In this document: positions 12,727 to 24,458 of the stretch, piece by piece
Position numbering within the stretch: position 1 is the first letter of the stretch
Layout of the letters: each line of letters opens with the position of its first letter
NCBI GenBank assembly: GCA_964035545.1
Contig: OZ037773.1
Span: forward strand, 3,267,751 to 3,327,750
From: Bugula neritina
Taxonomy: Eukaryota > Bryozoa > Gymnolaemata > Cheilostomatida > Bugulidae
Reading direction: 5' to 3'
DNA: 60,000 nt
Program-made: the position numbers and the translations under genes
The notes under the pieces: generated by a model
Databases searched by the model: none
Told to the model about the DNA's origin: nothing
Seen by the model: the letters and a program-made list of their open reading frames with translations, nothing else

Positions 12727-13698
12727 AAGCACCTGCTAGCATGTGACATCCTTGACAGCTTTTAGTAACTAAGGTTACTTGGAAACTTCAAATATCCACA
12801 AAATTAATGTTACTTTTTGTGTTAAGATTTGAGTGAAAGTAACTGCTACTTCTCAAGTTGTCAATTCCAAACATTTTTTGTTGTTCTATATTTCCTTTAC
12901 TAATCTCACCATTTGTTTTCTATGACAGGGTGTTTTAACAGAATTATTTTATTGCTTTCAATAGTTTTGACTCACTTTTGTACTAGTATTCTGTTTTTCA
13001 CTCGTTCTTTATTTCAATAGATATTGCCGTTTATAATAAATTGCCACAGCACAAACTGATGACATATTAACCCCCCCCCCTCATTCGTCACAAATTCTGG
13101 TGCCACAGATGGTGCAGGTGTCACAAACACATGTGTCACAGTTACGCATGTTGCAATACAAGTATGTGTTTCACAACTGGCTGGCGAATAGTCATTGTTT
13201 ATTCGGCCATTTTTAGCAGTTTCATATTAGTTGTGAACATATCAGAGTATCAATTTTCAGCTATATAGTATAAAGATAGTTGTATGAACAAGAGAAAAGA
13301 TATTTTCTGTTGACCAGTGGCAACAAGTTGCGAAACCATTTACACAGTTCATATCCTGACCTATGCCCTGCTAATTGTGTCGGTAAAACTGTAAACTAAG
13401 GTAGTTGTCTGCTCAATCTTCATTTTGCATAATCCATGACAGATCCAAATTTTAGTAGAACAGCATTATTTTAATTGAAGAAAAAATTCAAAAATTGTAT
13501 GAAGAAAATACTTTGAATAATTGAGAATTTTAGTGGGTTTAATAATTGTCGAATCACTAGTTATAGTTTTATGCTCGCTTGGAAAGAAAATGTATCAAAT
13601 CAGACAATTTGAGTGTATGTTATAAAATATATTATAAACTACAATACATCTAGAGCGATCTGCTATTCACACCAAGGTCTACATGCAAACCCTTTGCA
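12727..13698. other. CUB-gene 3' UTR and spacer before BAG1-like gene
   Basis: AT-rich, with AATAAA at 13035-13040 (309 bases after the stop) as the likely poly(A) signal, followed by a C10 run. No coding signal is visible in the remaining 650 bp, which should contain the BAG1-like promoter. Confidence 0.5.
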
Positions 13699-13955
13699 AT
13701 GTATGTAACTAGCATGCAGTTCTGTGTAGGCTACTATAGAAAGAAGTTACCCATCACACTGAGTCTAAGAAGGGACGAGTACGGTGACCCCCTCACATTC
13801 AAACATTTGTCTACAGAAATGGCGAGGCTGACTGGCGTTCCTGCAGCAAATCAAACTTTTGTAGTTGATGGTACTTTTCCAAAAATCAGTATTTAATGTG
13901 TTGTGATTATTGTTTTTTTATATATGTGTGCGTGTGTGTGTGTATGTTGTATTAT

Positions 13956-14033
<78 letters not shown>

Positions 14034-16449
14034 ATATATCTATATATATATATATCTATATATCTATATATATATATATATATATATACTAATCTAGATG
14101 TATATACTCGTATATATACACCAGTATTTTATGTATTATGTTGTTATGTATATATGATGTATAGTATGTTATGCCGCATGTGTCACCGGCTACCTAGTAG
14201 TGTGTACCGCATGAAATAATAAAGAATTAATAATCATATTGAAAATATTGCCAAAGCAATACATATTTCCTTTATGAAACCATTAGCCATCAATTGAATT
14301 TGATAATATATAATATAATAATTAAACAGGTTTAAAATAATTGAGTCTTTATCATCAAGATAAAACAGAAATGAGCCGGTTTTGCATTTCTTACACCTAG
14401 CTCTACATTCAAAGGCAAAAATATATATTTATTTACATGTTGTATGTAGTACACCCCATATTAAGGTAATATATTCTATAGTAGCGAATACTTTATTTTT
14501 GACATCCAAACACAAATGCCTTGCCATTGTGTTCAAACAGTAAAACGTTGTGTATACATTTGCTTCAAAGGCATTTGTAATATCTGATGAATTTATAAGC
14601 AAAGCTGATACTCAAGTTTGAATAAATTAACAGTAGTTGCTTGTTTTTATTAGCAAATGCTGTGAATGTGTTTACTTGCAGCAAACTGGTCCAGTGATTT
14701 CAAGTAAAAGAACCTTTGTTTGCTAATTTACCTTGTTATATAAACTCATGTGCCTACTTTTATATGTAAGGTTATATATTGTACTTGAAATCATCAACAC
14801 CACACATTGTGTTGAATGTATCATATGTGTGCGCAGGTAAGATCTTTAAAAAGTTATATATCGGTAAACTGTTGCGCAGGTAAAGTAACTGGGTGGGTTT
14901 CTCATTTATTTTGGGTAACAAGGCTGATCAGTATAGCCAACTCAAACAACGATTTTCATTTAATTCGACTACTTGTGTTTTTGCTATCCAACCTGATCCA
15001 AACTGTCATACCCAGTTTCTTAGTATTCATCCACCTTCATGTTTAGCTGATTATATATAGAGAAATATGTTAATAAGTATGCAAGTCTATCTAACTACTT
15101 AATAGTTTTATGGTATTATTACAGCTGGCTGAATTATTATAGAAGCAATATCTATATGTTATTAAGCACAGATAATAGAAAACTCAATAGATATAATTGA
15201 TCTTTTCCAGGTAAATCCAAACACGAGATGGTAAAGGCAGGTAAGTTGGACACACCGCTTACACTCGTTGGCATCACAAACAATGTCAAGGTCAACATGT
15301 ACGGAGATACTCCAGGGTTCTGGAACGACAAAGAATTCAGCAGACTTGAAACCTTACAGCAAAACTACGAAGAGGTATATCACAGCATTGAGCCTGCACA
15401 TAATGATATAGCTACATGTAAATATTTTTATTTACCGCAATAAGTGCACTGAAAATAACTTAGCATATGCTAGAGAGAAATGTTAGTGTGCATGAACACA
15501 TCCTGCACATGGATTAGTGAGTATATAATATATTACAATGAGGTAAATTAGCAAACATTTCACAAATATCATGTTTATATATATGATATATAGTATCAAA
15601 ACCTATAGGCATTTTGATAATATATAACTGTTCGACATCATTTCACCAGACTCTCTTTATGTTTAGAGATGTTGTAATACTAAAATCAAGATACATAAGT
15701 TCATGATAATTTGCTTTTTTCTTTTTTCATTTGGCGTATGTATACAAGTATATTTATACTATATTATACTATGCACGCACGCAAGCACGCACGCAAGCAC
15801 ACACACATATATATACTTGTATGTATGTATAATACTGTAGCTAATAGTTTTATGCTGCAACTAATGTATGCTACATAAAAAAGTTGTTTGCATTTTCAAA
15901 GCTGAAGAAAAGAATGGACTCGACAATGCATAAAATAAACACAGTAAGAAACAACAAGAATTCAAAATCTGCCAAAGACTGCCACTACGCTGATCTAGGG
16001 GAAGCCCTGATTGAACATGAAAGAGCAATTCAAAAATTATCAGCAGAGATTTCTACAGTAAGTACCCATAGTTAACTCATGCGAACTGACTTGATTATTA
16101 AAGTATTTAAGTCTTATTCCTACTATAGCATTGCTGGTATGTAATAATTTGGAGTTAGGACCTCCATTACCGATATTTTTTTGCTCATTGAATAAGGATA
16201 ATACTAGTGGAGGTGAACCACAAGATGCCAAAGTATGTATTAACAGCCTAATGAGATTCACCATAACATGCCATAATTATATAGTCTCATACCATGGTTT
16301 CGGATGACTTGCAGGTAAAAGTGATGGCAGATAACAAACAATGTGCCGCAACTATTGTCCAGAAGATGACCAGAAACATGGCAGCACGACGTGAAGAAAT
16401 AAACACGATATTAGATGCCATCAGACAGCATGCAGCTCACAGAGTCTGA
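13699..16449 (+). CDS. BAG1: BAG1-like co-chaperone (ubiquitin-like domain plus BAG domain)
   Basis: Four exons, 13699-13870, 15211-15374, 15902-16057 and 16315-16449, join in frame to 208 residues. Residues about 18-90 form a ubiquitin-like domain ending [15 protein letters not shown], which matches the UBL of BAG1 in layout. The rest is helical, with [20 protein letters not shown] near the end resembling helices 2-3 of a BAG domain, the part that binds the Hsp70/Hsc70 nucleotide-binding domain. The known family role is Hsp70 nucleotide exchange and coupling of clients to the proteasome. The start is uncertain: ATG 13699 keeps the frame and total length, but a possible 3' splice site just upstream of GCTACT (13730) could mean a small unseen first coding exon. 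The gene runs head-to-tail after the CUB gene and converges on the consortin gene. AATAAA lies at 16501. Confidence 0.75.
13958..14088. repeat. (TA)n microsatellite, BAG1-like intron 1
   Basis: About 130 bp of TA with occasional TC steps, preceded by a short GT run. No gene; open frames through it are artefacts. Confidence 0.97.
15773..15830. repeat. CACGCACGCAAG / ATGTATG simple repeats
   Basis: Short GCACGCACGCAAGCACACA run followed by TATA and GTATGTATG, inside BAG1-like intron 2. Confidence 0.7.
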
Positions 16450-16500
16450 GACGAGTTGATTTGTCGGCCATCTTTGCTCATTTTGTATTTGTATACCAAT

Positions 16501-16506
16501 AATAAA
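16501..16506 (+). terminator. Poly(A) signal of the BAG1-like gene
   Basis: AATAAA lies 52 bases after the BAG1-like stop codon, a usual distance for a short 3' UTR. Confidence 0.55.
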
Positions 16507-17636
16507 ACACAACATATTTTATATACATAATATCCGCTGTAATTATACTGGGTGACAAATTAATAAACGTATTATTATTTATCAGTTACGAAGTATTGAT
16601 TTGTTGCAGTATCGGCTTTGCTGTTTGTGTATGTGGAGACAGTGGAGTGTCTGTGTGCAGTGTGCAGCCTAATATGAAACAAGCTTATCATCTGGTATAA
16701 TATAATTTATTATGTACAGCTAGGAATGCTTCTACAGCATGTAGAGTAGCTCTACACAGAACTAAGGGGTTAGGGCTTTGATATACAGGATAATAAACAC
16801 AGTGATCTGAGTAAATGTAAACATGAACCATATGAAGGCGAATTCAAAATGTGTCATGAATGCAACAATGTTGATGCTAGTATTATTTATTGAGTAACAA
16901 TAACACTACTGACAATTCATATTGAAAAATTAATAAATAAGCAATAAATATATTCAGTAGACAAAAAGACAGAGCTGGTTAAGCCCGAAAAAAACATTTC
17001 CCACACAAAGTTACCACAGATTAATGATTATCAAGATAAATTTTACAAACTAGCATTAATAGCATGCAGTTGACTATAGCAATAATCCTCAGTGAGATTA
17101 CCTATCTGTATTGAAGTATTTTAGGATTTTTAAAAAAAAACTTGCAAAACTACACAATACCAAATATGCTTGTTATACAAAACTCCATCCATAGATTAAA
17201 TACTGGAGAAATGGCTAGCAGTAACAAGCATTGAAGAGTTAGAACTTATACACAGTGAACCAAAATACTAGTAGAAAATACGAAAAGGTGAGATATAAAT
17301 TATATAGTAGCCACAAAGATCAAGATGCATGTCCCAAGTGCGCTATATCAATGTATCAAGTGCATTTCGAGTGTTGACACAATATCCAGGATAGAATGTG
17401 CTCTCAAGACTACTTTAATTATTATGGAGCACACAAGCTTTTAGTACAGAAGAACCTAGGCTATTGTGAGCATAAAACATAGCAATAATATAATAGCAGG
17501 TGGTCATTACATATGAACTGCATGAGGGGGGGGGGTTACTTCTTCTATGTCACTCAAATATTGAATATATATAATTTTTTGAGACTCATGAAAAGTGAAA
17601 CTGCATGTACATACAATACTATTACACATAATTACA
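16507..17636. other. Convergent intergenic region, BAG1-like and consortin 3' ends
   Basis: AT-rich and non-coding. Minus-strand AATAAA (TTTATT at 16886-16891) is a possible consortin poly(A) signal, giving a 3' UTR of about 750 bases. A G9 run lies at 17525. Confidence 0.45.
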
Positions 17637-20600
17637 TCATGACTTGTTTTGTAGTTTGTAGAAAACATACTCGAGTTGATTAGAGAAATATCTATACTGA
17701 ACTCGGGACCAATGGCAAGTCCAAGATGTCGGCGTGAGTTTACAGTACACAATGCTGAAAAGGAATGCTGCTGCAATGCCGGAGAATATTAGAACTGTCC
17801 ACAGGAAAGCAGTATAGCAGCACGACCTCTCAACTGCCTCATCTATGAATCAGAATGCATGGTATGCTAGAGTTTGTTTTGTTTAGAATAAAATGCCAAC
17901 TTTTGCTATAAGGCACATTAACATCTATTCAGGAGTAGACAACTTGTCATTCAGCAGTTGCTTAAAAATGAACAGTTTAGAGTTAATTCAAAACTATTCT
18001 AGCACAATCTTCATGTAATGGTTTTAAACGAATGCCAAGCAGATGGTAAAGGGATTCTTATTATGTCATTATGAACATTTATTCTATAAATTGAGAATAC
18101 ATATTTCTTACTGCACAAGTCTTCAAAATATTGGAATTAAACTTATGTAAGACTGCAAAGCACAAACTTATATAGTCCTAGTTTCCGTGATATTTTGAAA
18201 ATTAATGCTTTCAAGTAAGGGGCATTGGATACTTTGCCCTAAGTGATTCTTTAAACTTAGCTGTAGGCTACTAAATATATAGCGCAGAAGTCATTATGAT
18301 TAGCCAGCTAAGCTGGGCGGATCTTCATCCTACCACCACCTGATGAGTCATGTTTCACCAGTCACTTACAGCTACAGTTTAACTGCTTCTTACAAAACAG
18401 AAATCTTAGCTACTACACAATTTGCTCAACAACAATGAAGTCCAATACACCAACCTTCAACAAAAGAGGAAGGGGAAGACTGAGTGGCTGTATGAGTTAC
18501 TTCCCCTTTCTTAAAACTCACTCTCCTATTTCTCAACTCGCTCTTAGGTTCTGAAACAGGTAAATTTACAATATTTCAAAAAAGTGACCCACAAATCACA
18601 GCTACCTTAATAACATAACCCCATACATAGCATTCATAAAAACTTGTTTGAGCTCTTAAATCTTCTGTGCACAAATTCTAAATCACATTATGCTCATATT
18701 TTACCTGAAGTCGGGACGTCTTCTGACTCGGTAGACCCCACCCTGTATTCTGAGAGCTTAGAAGTGTATTCCTCTCGACCAACTTCAGCATAGACTGAGG
18801 TAAACAGGTCTAGACATCTCTGTGTAGCCTCGTGATCATCGCCATAGTGATGCTGATACAGTTTAGTAGCTTTTCCACTGAACTCTAAGGCTAACTGAGT
18901 CCTACAATTATTCACAACAACTTTTTAAGTAAAATGTGATTTATTTATTCTGAAAATCACTCACTGCTTAAGTTATTAATTATAGCTAAAGATCACCAAA
19001 TGCTATTAAAAATTTTACTAAATACAATTAGGAATTTAGGTTTTTTAACTTTTATTAAACATTGTATAATTTTAGATTGACAGTTAAATTGTGAAAGCAG
19101 TAGTTAGAAAACTATATCAGTTAATACATACTGATGTTTCTCCAAACATAACTTTGCCAAGTTTTCATATTCTACAGCTCGCAAGATCTCGGATTCTAAT
19201 TCTTCTGACACTTTCTCTTCATCACTTCCAACTATCTCCTCTACAGAGACCAGCATATTGAACATAGTAATGTAAACTGTGCATTCGTGCAATATTTTAT
19301 TGTATAATGTTATATAATAGTACAGAATGTAATTTAGTAGATAATATGTTAATATAATAGAATGTAATATAATATCCATAATGCAATACAGTGTGTAGTG
19401 TAATAAGATAAATAATAATACAATATAGTATAACACACCTCAACATGATATAATGTAATATAGTTCAGTACAGTATAATACAACTTCATAAACATAATGT
19501 AACTTGTAGGATAGTATATTATGCATTGTAACGTAGTATAATGTAGATTTTAAATCACGTATCATAATTTAATAAAAAAGTTGGTTATATTGTGAATTCC
19601 AACAACATGAGCTGTGTTTGTTGCTGAATTTGAAGAATAACTGAAAAGTTACCAATTTTTTCTTGCATTTTCTGAGTGTCAATCAAAGCTGTCTCATAGT
19701 AAATCTTTTCAGCTTTCAGAAACTGTATTGCTTTCTCATCTTCATCCTTGAGGTGGTAACATTCGGCTATCTGGTGCAGACATTGCGGTAAATAGAGAAA
19801 CCCTGAACCTGCAGTATAAATGTTGTAGCTACGTGCCGACATGTTATCAATCTCATCAACTCCAGCTCACACAAGTTTATATAGTTACCATCTTTGTATG
19901 AAAACCCCTGATGGAAGAGTCTTTTGTTAAATCGGGCTAAAGAATTAAGGCCTGGCCTCACACTCACAGAAATCACACGAAACGCGTGTGACGATTTTCG
20001 TGAGTTATCCTCTCGTTATGACCAGCCACACACTCGTCATAAACACATAATAAATAGTCGGTGAATGAGTCTTGCATGAGATACAACCAGCAGAAAATTG
20101 CCAAACAGAGAAAGGTGGTAGAAATAAAATAATTACTGTTGCTAAAATTCTATTGACCAATCAAATGGTGTTAATCGTTACTTGCGATTTTTCGTCCATC
20201 GCCTTTGTTGGGTGCACCCAACGAAGACAATTTTGTTTGAATTCCCTCATATTTGTTCGTACATTTGTGTTTCCGTGTCAAATAGACGATTTTGTGTGAT
20301 TCTCACAAGCGTGAGGCCAGGCCTTTATTCAGACAAGACACAGGAGCAATTTTGACTGGATGCTCTTCCTCACATCAACAATGGCCTTTGTCGAGGCTGG
20401 AACCCATGACTTTGTGTTTACTAGGCAAATGTTCTAACCCCTAGACCACAGCTGCTCCTTTATCAATCTCATCAACATGTGTTTAACATTTATAGCTGAT
20501 TGAGTATGTGATTGTAAGAACGAGAATGACTGACTATGTTAATATAATTTTCAACAGCATTATGCATAATGTTACTTCTTTATACGCTCTAAATAAATAC

Positions 20601-21300
20601 AAATTGAAACAAATTAACTAATTTGTGAAATATAAAACTAAAAGTAGACCAATCATATTAAATCATATAATTCTGTAAGTATATTATTACTCTTCAATAC
20701 ACTAACCTCTTTCTATTCCCTTGACGCATTGCAAATAATACTGCAACGCTAAGTCAAGTTTACTTTTACCAAAATATGATTCAGCTTTTTGAAAAGTTTC
20801 ATTTCGATCTTTTCCTGTCATTTCTGAAACATCAATTTCAGTAGATTTAATACAACTGAAGTTCTACAACTTATATGCGAGTTTATCAACATTTCTTAAA
20901 AAATAAATACATTTCTTTAGAGGGAGTTCTATAAGTAGCACAAAACAAACATGTTATCTATAGCTTATATCCAATATCACAGCCTATTACATACTATATA
21001 TTGACTAATATGTCTGATCCAATTTAAATTAATGCCAAATTCATCCAATCACTTACCTTCTGGAATTTGAGTTTCATCAATTTCCTTTTCTATTTCCAAG
21101 TCACCATCAACATTCTCTATAACTTTATCAGAGAGTTCACTAGGCTCTGATTGTTGAACTGCTGGAGTCATGTCTCCACACTCTTCACTATTTTTCTTTG
21201 TGTCACGTTTTTCTGCTATGGCAGAGTCAATAGAATCATCTTTTAGTTCAGAAACAGCCTGACTTTCTGCTGAATTAGTAGATTCATCAAAAGGCTCCAT
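17637..21300 (-). CDS. CNST: Consortin homologue
   Basis: Six exons on the minus strand (21300-21057, 20823-20707, 19808-19653, 19240-19132, 18901-18705, 17842-17637) give 342 residues with matching phases. The N-terminus is acidic and Ser/Glu-rich. Exons 2-3 encode a TPR-like core; LPQCLHQIAECYHLKDEDEK followed by a KIYYE motif is the hallmark conserved with vertebrate consortin. The last exon encodes one hydrophobic helix near residues 286-308 (AFLWTVLIFSGIAAAFLFS), then a short cysteine-containing tail ending in FSNQLEYVFYKLQ, again in the consortin arrangement. Vertebrate consortin is a trans-Golgi protein that binds connexins and helps deliver them to the plasma membrane. If the host lacks connexins, as non-vertebrate lineages mostly do, the ancestral cargo must differ. 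This protein is about half the length of the human one because the acidic middle region is short. Intron 2 carries a SINE split by a MITE. Confidence 0.78.
19861..20459 (-). mobile_element. tRNA-derived SINE, copy 4, split by a MITE
   Basis: On the minus strand the head (CTGTGGTCTAGGGGTTAG, about 20425-20459) and body run to 20328, stop at a 377-bp MITE, and resume at 19944 with the SINE tail (GCCCGATTTAACAAAAG to AACTTGTGTGAGC). The 17-bp duplication TTATCAATCTCATCAAC at 19844-19860 and 20460-20476 brackets the pair. It lies in consortin intron 2, sense to that gene, with its duplication ending 35 bases from the exon 3 acceptor. Confidence 0.92.
19948..20324. mobile_element. Harbinger-like MITE inserted in SINE copy 4
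   Basis: A 377-bp element begins AGGCCTGGCCTCAC and ends in its reverse complement. The terminal inverted repeats then continue imperfectly to about 30 bp. A 3-bp TTA duplication flanks it (19945-19947 and 20325-20327), as expected for PIF/Harbinger transposition. There is no coding capacity, so it is non-autonomous. Confidence 0.85.
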
Positions 21301-24300
21301 TTATTCGTTGCGGAAATCAGATAATAAACTGAAATAGCAATAATTTATTTAATCAAAACAGGCAGATAGAAAAGGGTACCTGCTTTTAACCAACACAGTA
21401 AAACATGGCAGAAATGTCACATGTCACTCATGAATGGCAAGCTACCAAAAATGTCATATCTATATTGCTTGCAACTGAAACAGAACTGAGCAAATATGCA
21501 GACAAATGATTTACAAAAGTAACATCTACAAAATGTGTTTTATGACGTAATGCTTATATTATTTACTGTGACTATGTAGAAGAACTTTTTAGTTTTTAAT
21601 AAGCATTTTGTAATTTAAATCAAACTTGTTAATTTATTGTCATAGAATTGAGTTTTTGGATTATATTGGTTGCCATAAACAGGGCTTGATTTGTGCTCTA
21701 AAATATATGCTGAACTATGTCTTGGAAATTAAAAAGATTTTAGGCTAGGGTTCATAATGCTTTTCCAACGTTTCTAGTGTTGAATGAGTGTTCATGATTG
21801 GTACAATAGAGAAGTGTGAATACAGAGAAATAAATCAGTGTGTTCATTTTGGAAGATGGAAGATGCTGTGCACAAAGATTGAGTGTAGCGAGTGTATGCA
21901 CTGGAAGAGAGGTTGTGAACAAATGAACAAATTTAGAGTGTGTTAGAGTGTGCTAGTGAGCTCGCTAACTCACAGCTCCAGACACTGCAAGCGAATACCC
22001 TAACCAGGAGGTCTAAGTCCTGCAGCTTAAGACAGGAGCTGGAGTAAATACATTTAATACACCAACCAATAAGCCAAAGGCTATGATAGACTATTACTTG
22101 GCGGGTTTATAGATAAATAAATAATTCTGACGCCAACATAACAAGAGTCGGCTGCTACGTGTGTGTTACCATGCTCACAGTTATCATGATCCTTTTGATC
22201 ATTGACACCACTGCCATTATTTTAATATTTTAATAGCTACATTCATGCTTAATTATCATTTCAATGATTAGTGTCATTGTGATCACTATGACTATGATGA
22301 TAATGTTTCAGGCATCGTCATAAAAATGTATCATCATAATTTTCAATTGTCATTCATGTTTATGTTATTATCATAATTATGGTTTTAGTTCTAATTATAT
22401 TTATTATAATTTAATGATAATGATATTATTAATAATAATATTAATAATATTAATATTATTTAGAACTGCTAACCACTACTTCTACTAGAAAACTTAATTA
22501 CTTACCATTTAATTTTATTCTAATCTGAGATTTGGCAGTATGACAGAGTACAGATTATTGCAAACAGCAAAACAGTACACATTAACTAAGAAGAAACTAA
22601 TTCAATTCTAAATATGTTCAAAATATTTTACAAAACATGCAACTTTCACACTGTGTTTTACTGTTTACAAATTTCCAAGCCAACTGTAAAGTTGGGGGGC
22701 TTGTTAAAAATGTCACGAACGAACTCATGAGCCAATCAGCGGAGAATACGAATCAAAACGGATGCAAACCAGGGCGAACGTTAACCCTTTATGCGAACCA
22801 CCAATAGGGTGCAAAGTTCAATATTAGTAGGACGTTGCGCTTTCCAAGAATAGGAAATATTATATCTTTTAATGGTTTCGGTAGACGACAGCTCGTAACT
22901 AGAATAGAACATTCAAGAAAAATTTCGCAAACTTTTGGAAAATCCCAAGCCTGTGGTCCAAAACGACTTTCTTTTTATAATTATATATTTCCATCAAACT
23001 GAATAAAAATGAAAGAAATATACACGCGCACTGGCTATAGAATTCCCTAAATTTTGCATTGTCAGCTTGCGTGTGATTGCATCAGTCATTCGCAATAAAA
23101 CCCTCCGTATCGTAAATTGATTATCACATCACGTTTATAAAAACATTGTATCGCAATCTGAATTTACCATTAGCTTGCTAAGTCAAACTCACTAAATATA
23201 ATACAACTATTAACTTAACAGTAACACTAAAAGTAAAACTACAAGTACAGGCACAGGTTGAGGTTAGTAAAATTAAAGTTTTACTGTTAAACTTAAAGTA
23301 AAAGTCATAAAATTGAAGTGAAAGTGAAACTAAAAGTAAAACTAAAAGTGTTCAACTTACATAAAATTATATAAAAATTTGAAAATAGATGACAAAAATA
23401 AAAATTATCATTATTGACATTACGAATGTATTATTTTGATTTAAAGTGAATCAGTCAAATTATCATTATATTTATTAACAATCATTATCAATATCATACT
23501 CATAGTGATTCAGTCATTCAGTGATTCACTGATGAGTGATGCTTATACTTTAAGTTTATAGTTATACTTATAGTTATATTTGCTAGTCAATTTACTTATT
23601 GCTCATTAGTGATACTGATTAGATTTAGTCATTGCTGTTATTGCATTTACTGACTAAGAGTTGGATTAAGTCATTACTCATTACTGATGGTGATACTGAT
23701 GGTGATTCTGATAGTTATTACTCATACTCATAGTCATACAATCATAGTCATACTTATGTCTCATAGTCAATAACTAAAAGTCATTGGTGATTAGTCATTA
23801 CAGATTGAGAATACTGATTCACGGATTAGACTTGGTCATTAGACTTAAAGTTAGATTTAGTCATTACTCATTAGACTTAGTCATTGCTCATTGTGCTAAA
23901 CTTTAAAGCTAAAAGTAATACTAATACTCTAATAGTAACTGTATTACTAATACTAATAGTAATGCTATTAGTATTAGCGATAGTCATAGTGGTACTGGTA
24001 TGATAATTAAATGTGGCATTAACTTTAATACTTGTTTCTGTTTAAATTAGATTTTGAATTATTAGTTAAGTAATATGCTAAAAATAAAAATTCTAAAATG
24101 CTTAATAAGTTATCTTTCTTTAATTGCATTGGCATGACGATGACAATCAGTATCGTTACATTGGAATATGAGTCATTAAAAACTTTGTGGTTCCCAACAG
24201 CTTTAGAAAGCAGAATGGCATCAAATTGTTTAGCTAAATTGGTAGTTATTTTATTAATACTCAGTCTAAGATTGAAATTTCTCTATGGAAGCTAAAAGGG

Positions 24301-24458
24301 CTGGTAGTATTAGTAACAATATGTAATTATAATCATAACCAGAAAATTAATGAAGTGACAATACTCAAACTCATCATTAAAATGCAATCCTAAGTCACTA
24401 TTTTATTTCAATGTTTGATTAATTATAATATATTATCATTGGATGTTTTACAGTAAAA
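21301..24458. other. 3.2-kb divergent intergenic region, no coding signal
   Basis: It separates the consortin start (-) from the bZIP gene (+). It holds a degenerate tRNA-like stretch near 21940-22040 (minus-strand TGGTTAGGGTATTCGC as box A), AT-rich foldbacks (22410-22465), CCAAT boxes, and from 23220 to 24010 a cryptically simple stretch built from AGTCATT, AGTGATA, CTAAAAGTAA and ATTAGTATTA words. The longest open frame there (24098-24295) has no recognisable features. Confidence 0.5.
22730..22742 (+). promoter_or_regulatory. CCAAT box, candidate upstream promoter of the bZIP gene
   Basis: GAGCCAATCAGCGG is a strong NF-Y-type CCAAT box, with a second CCAAT at 22799-22806 (ACCACCAATAGGG). 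It lies 1.7 kb before the bZIP start codon, which follows a 3' splice site, so a non-coding first exon between is likely. It could instead serve the divergent consortin gene. Confidence 0.35.

Noticed and set aside
13896-14219. Ile/Tyr-repeat frames over the (TA)n tract, and the same at 33698-34006
   Set aside because: Microsatellite translation only.
14816-15046. 76-codon frame in BAG1-like intron 1
   Set aside because: No recognisable domain, and the BAG1-like exons join in frame without it.
21940-22040. Functional tRNA gene on the minus strand
   Set aside because: Only a box A-like and a poor box B-like match, with no cloverleaf that I can fold; at best a decayed tRNA-derived repeat.
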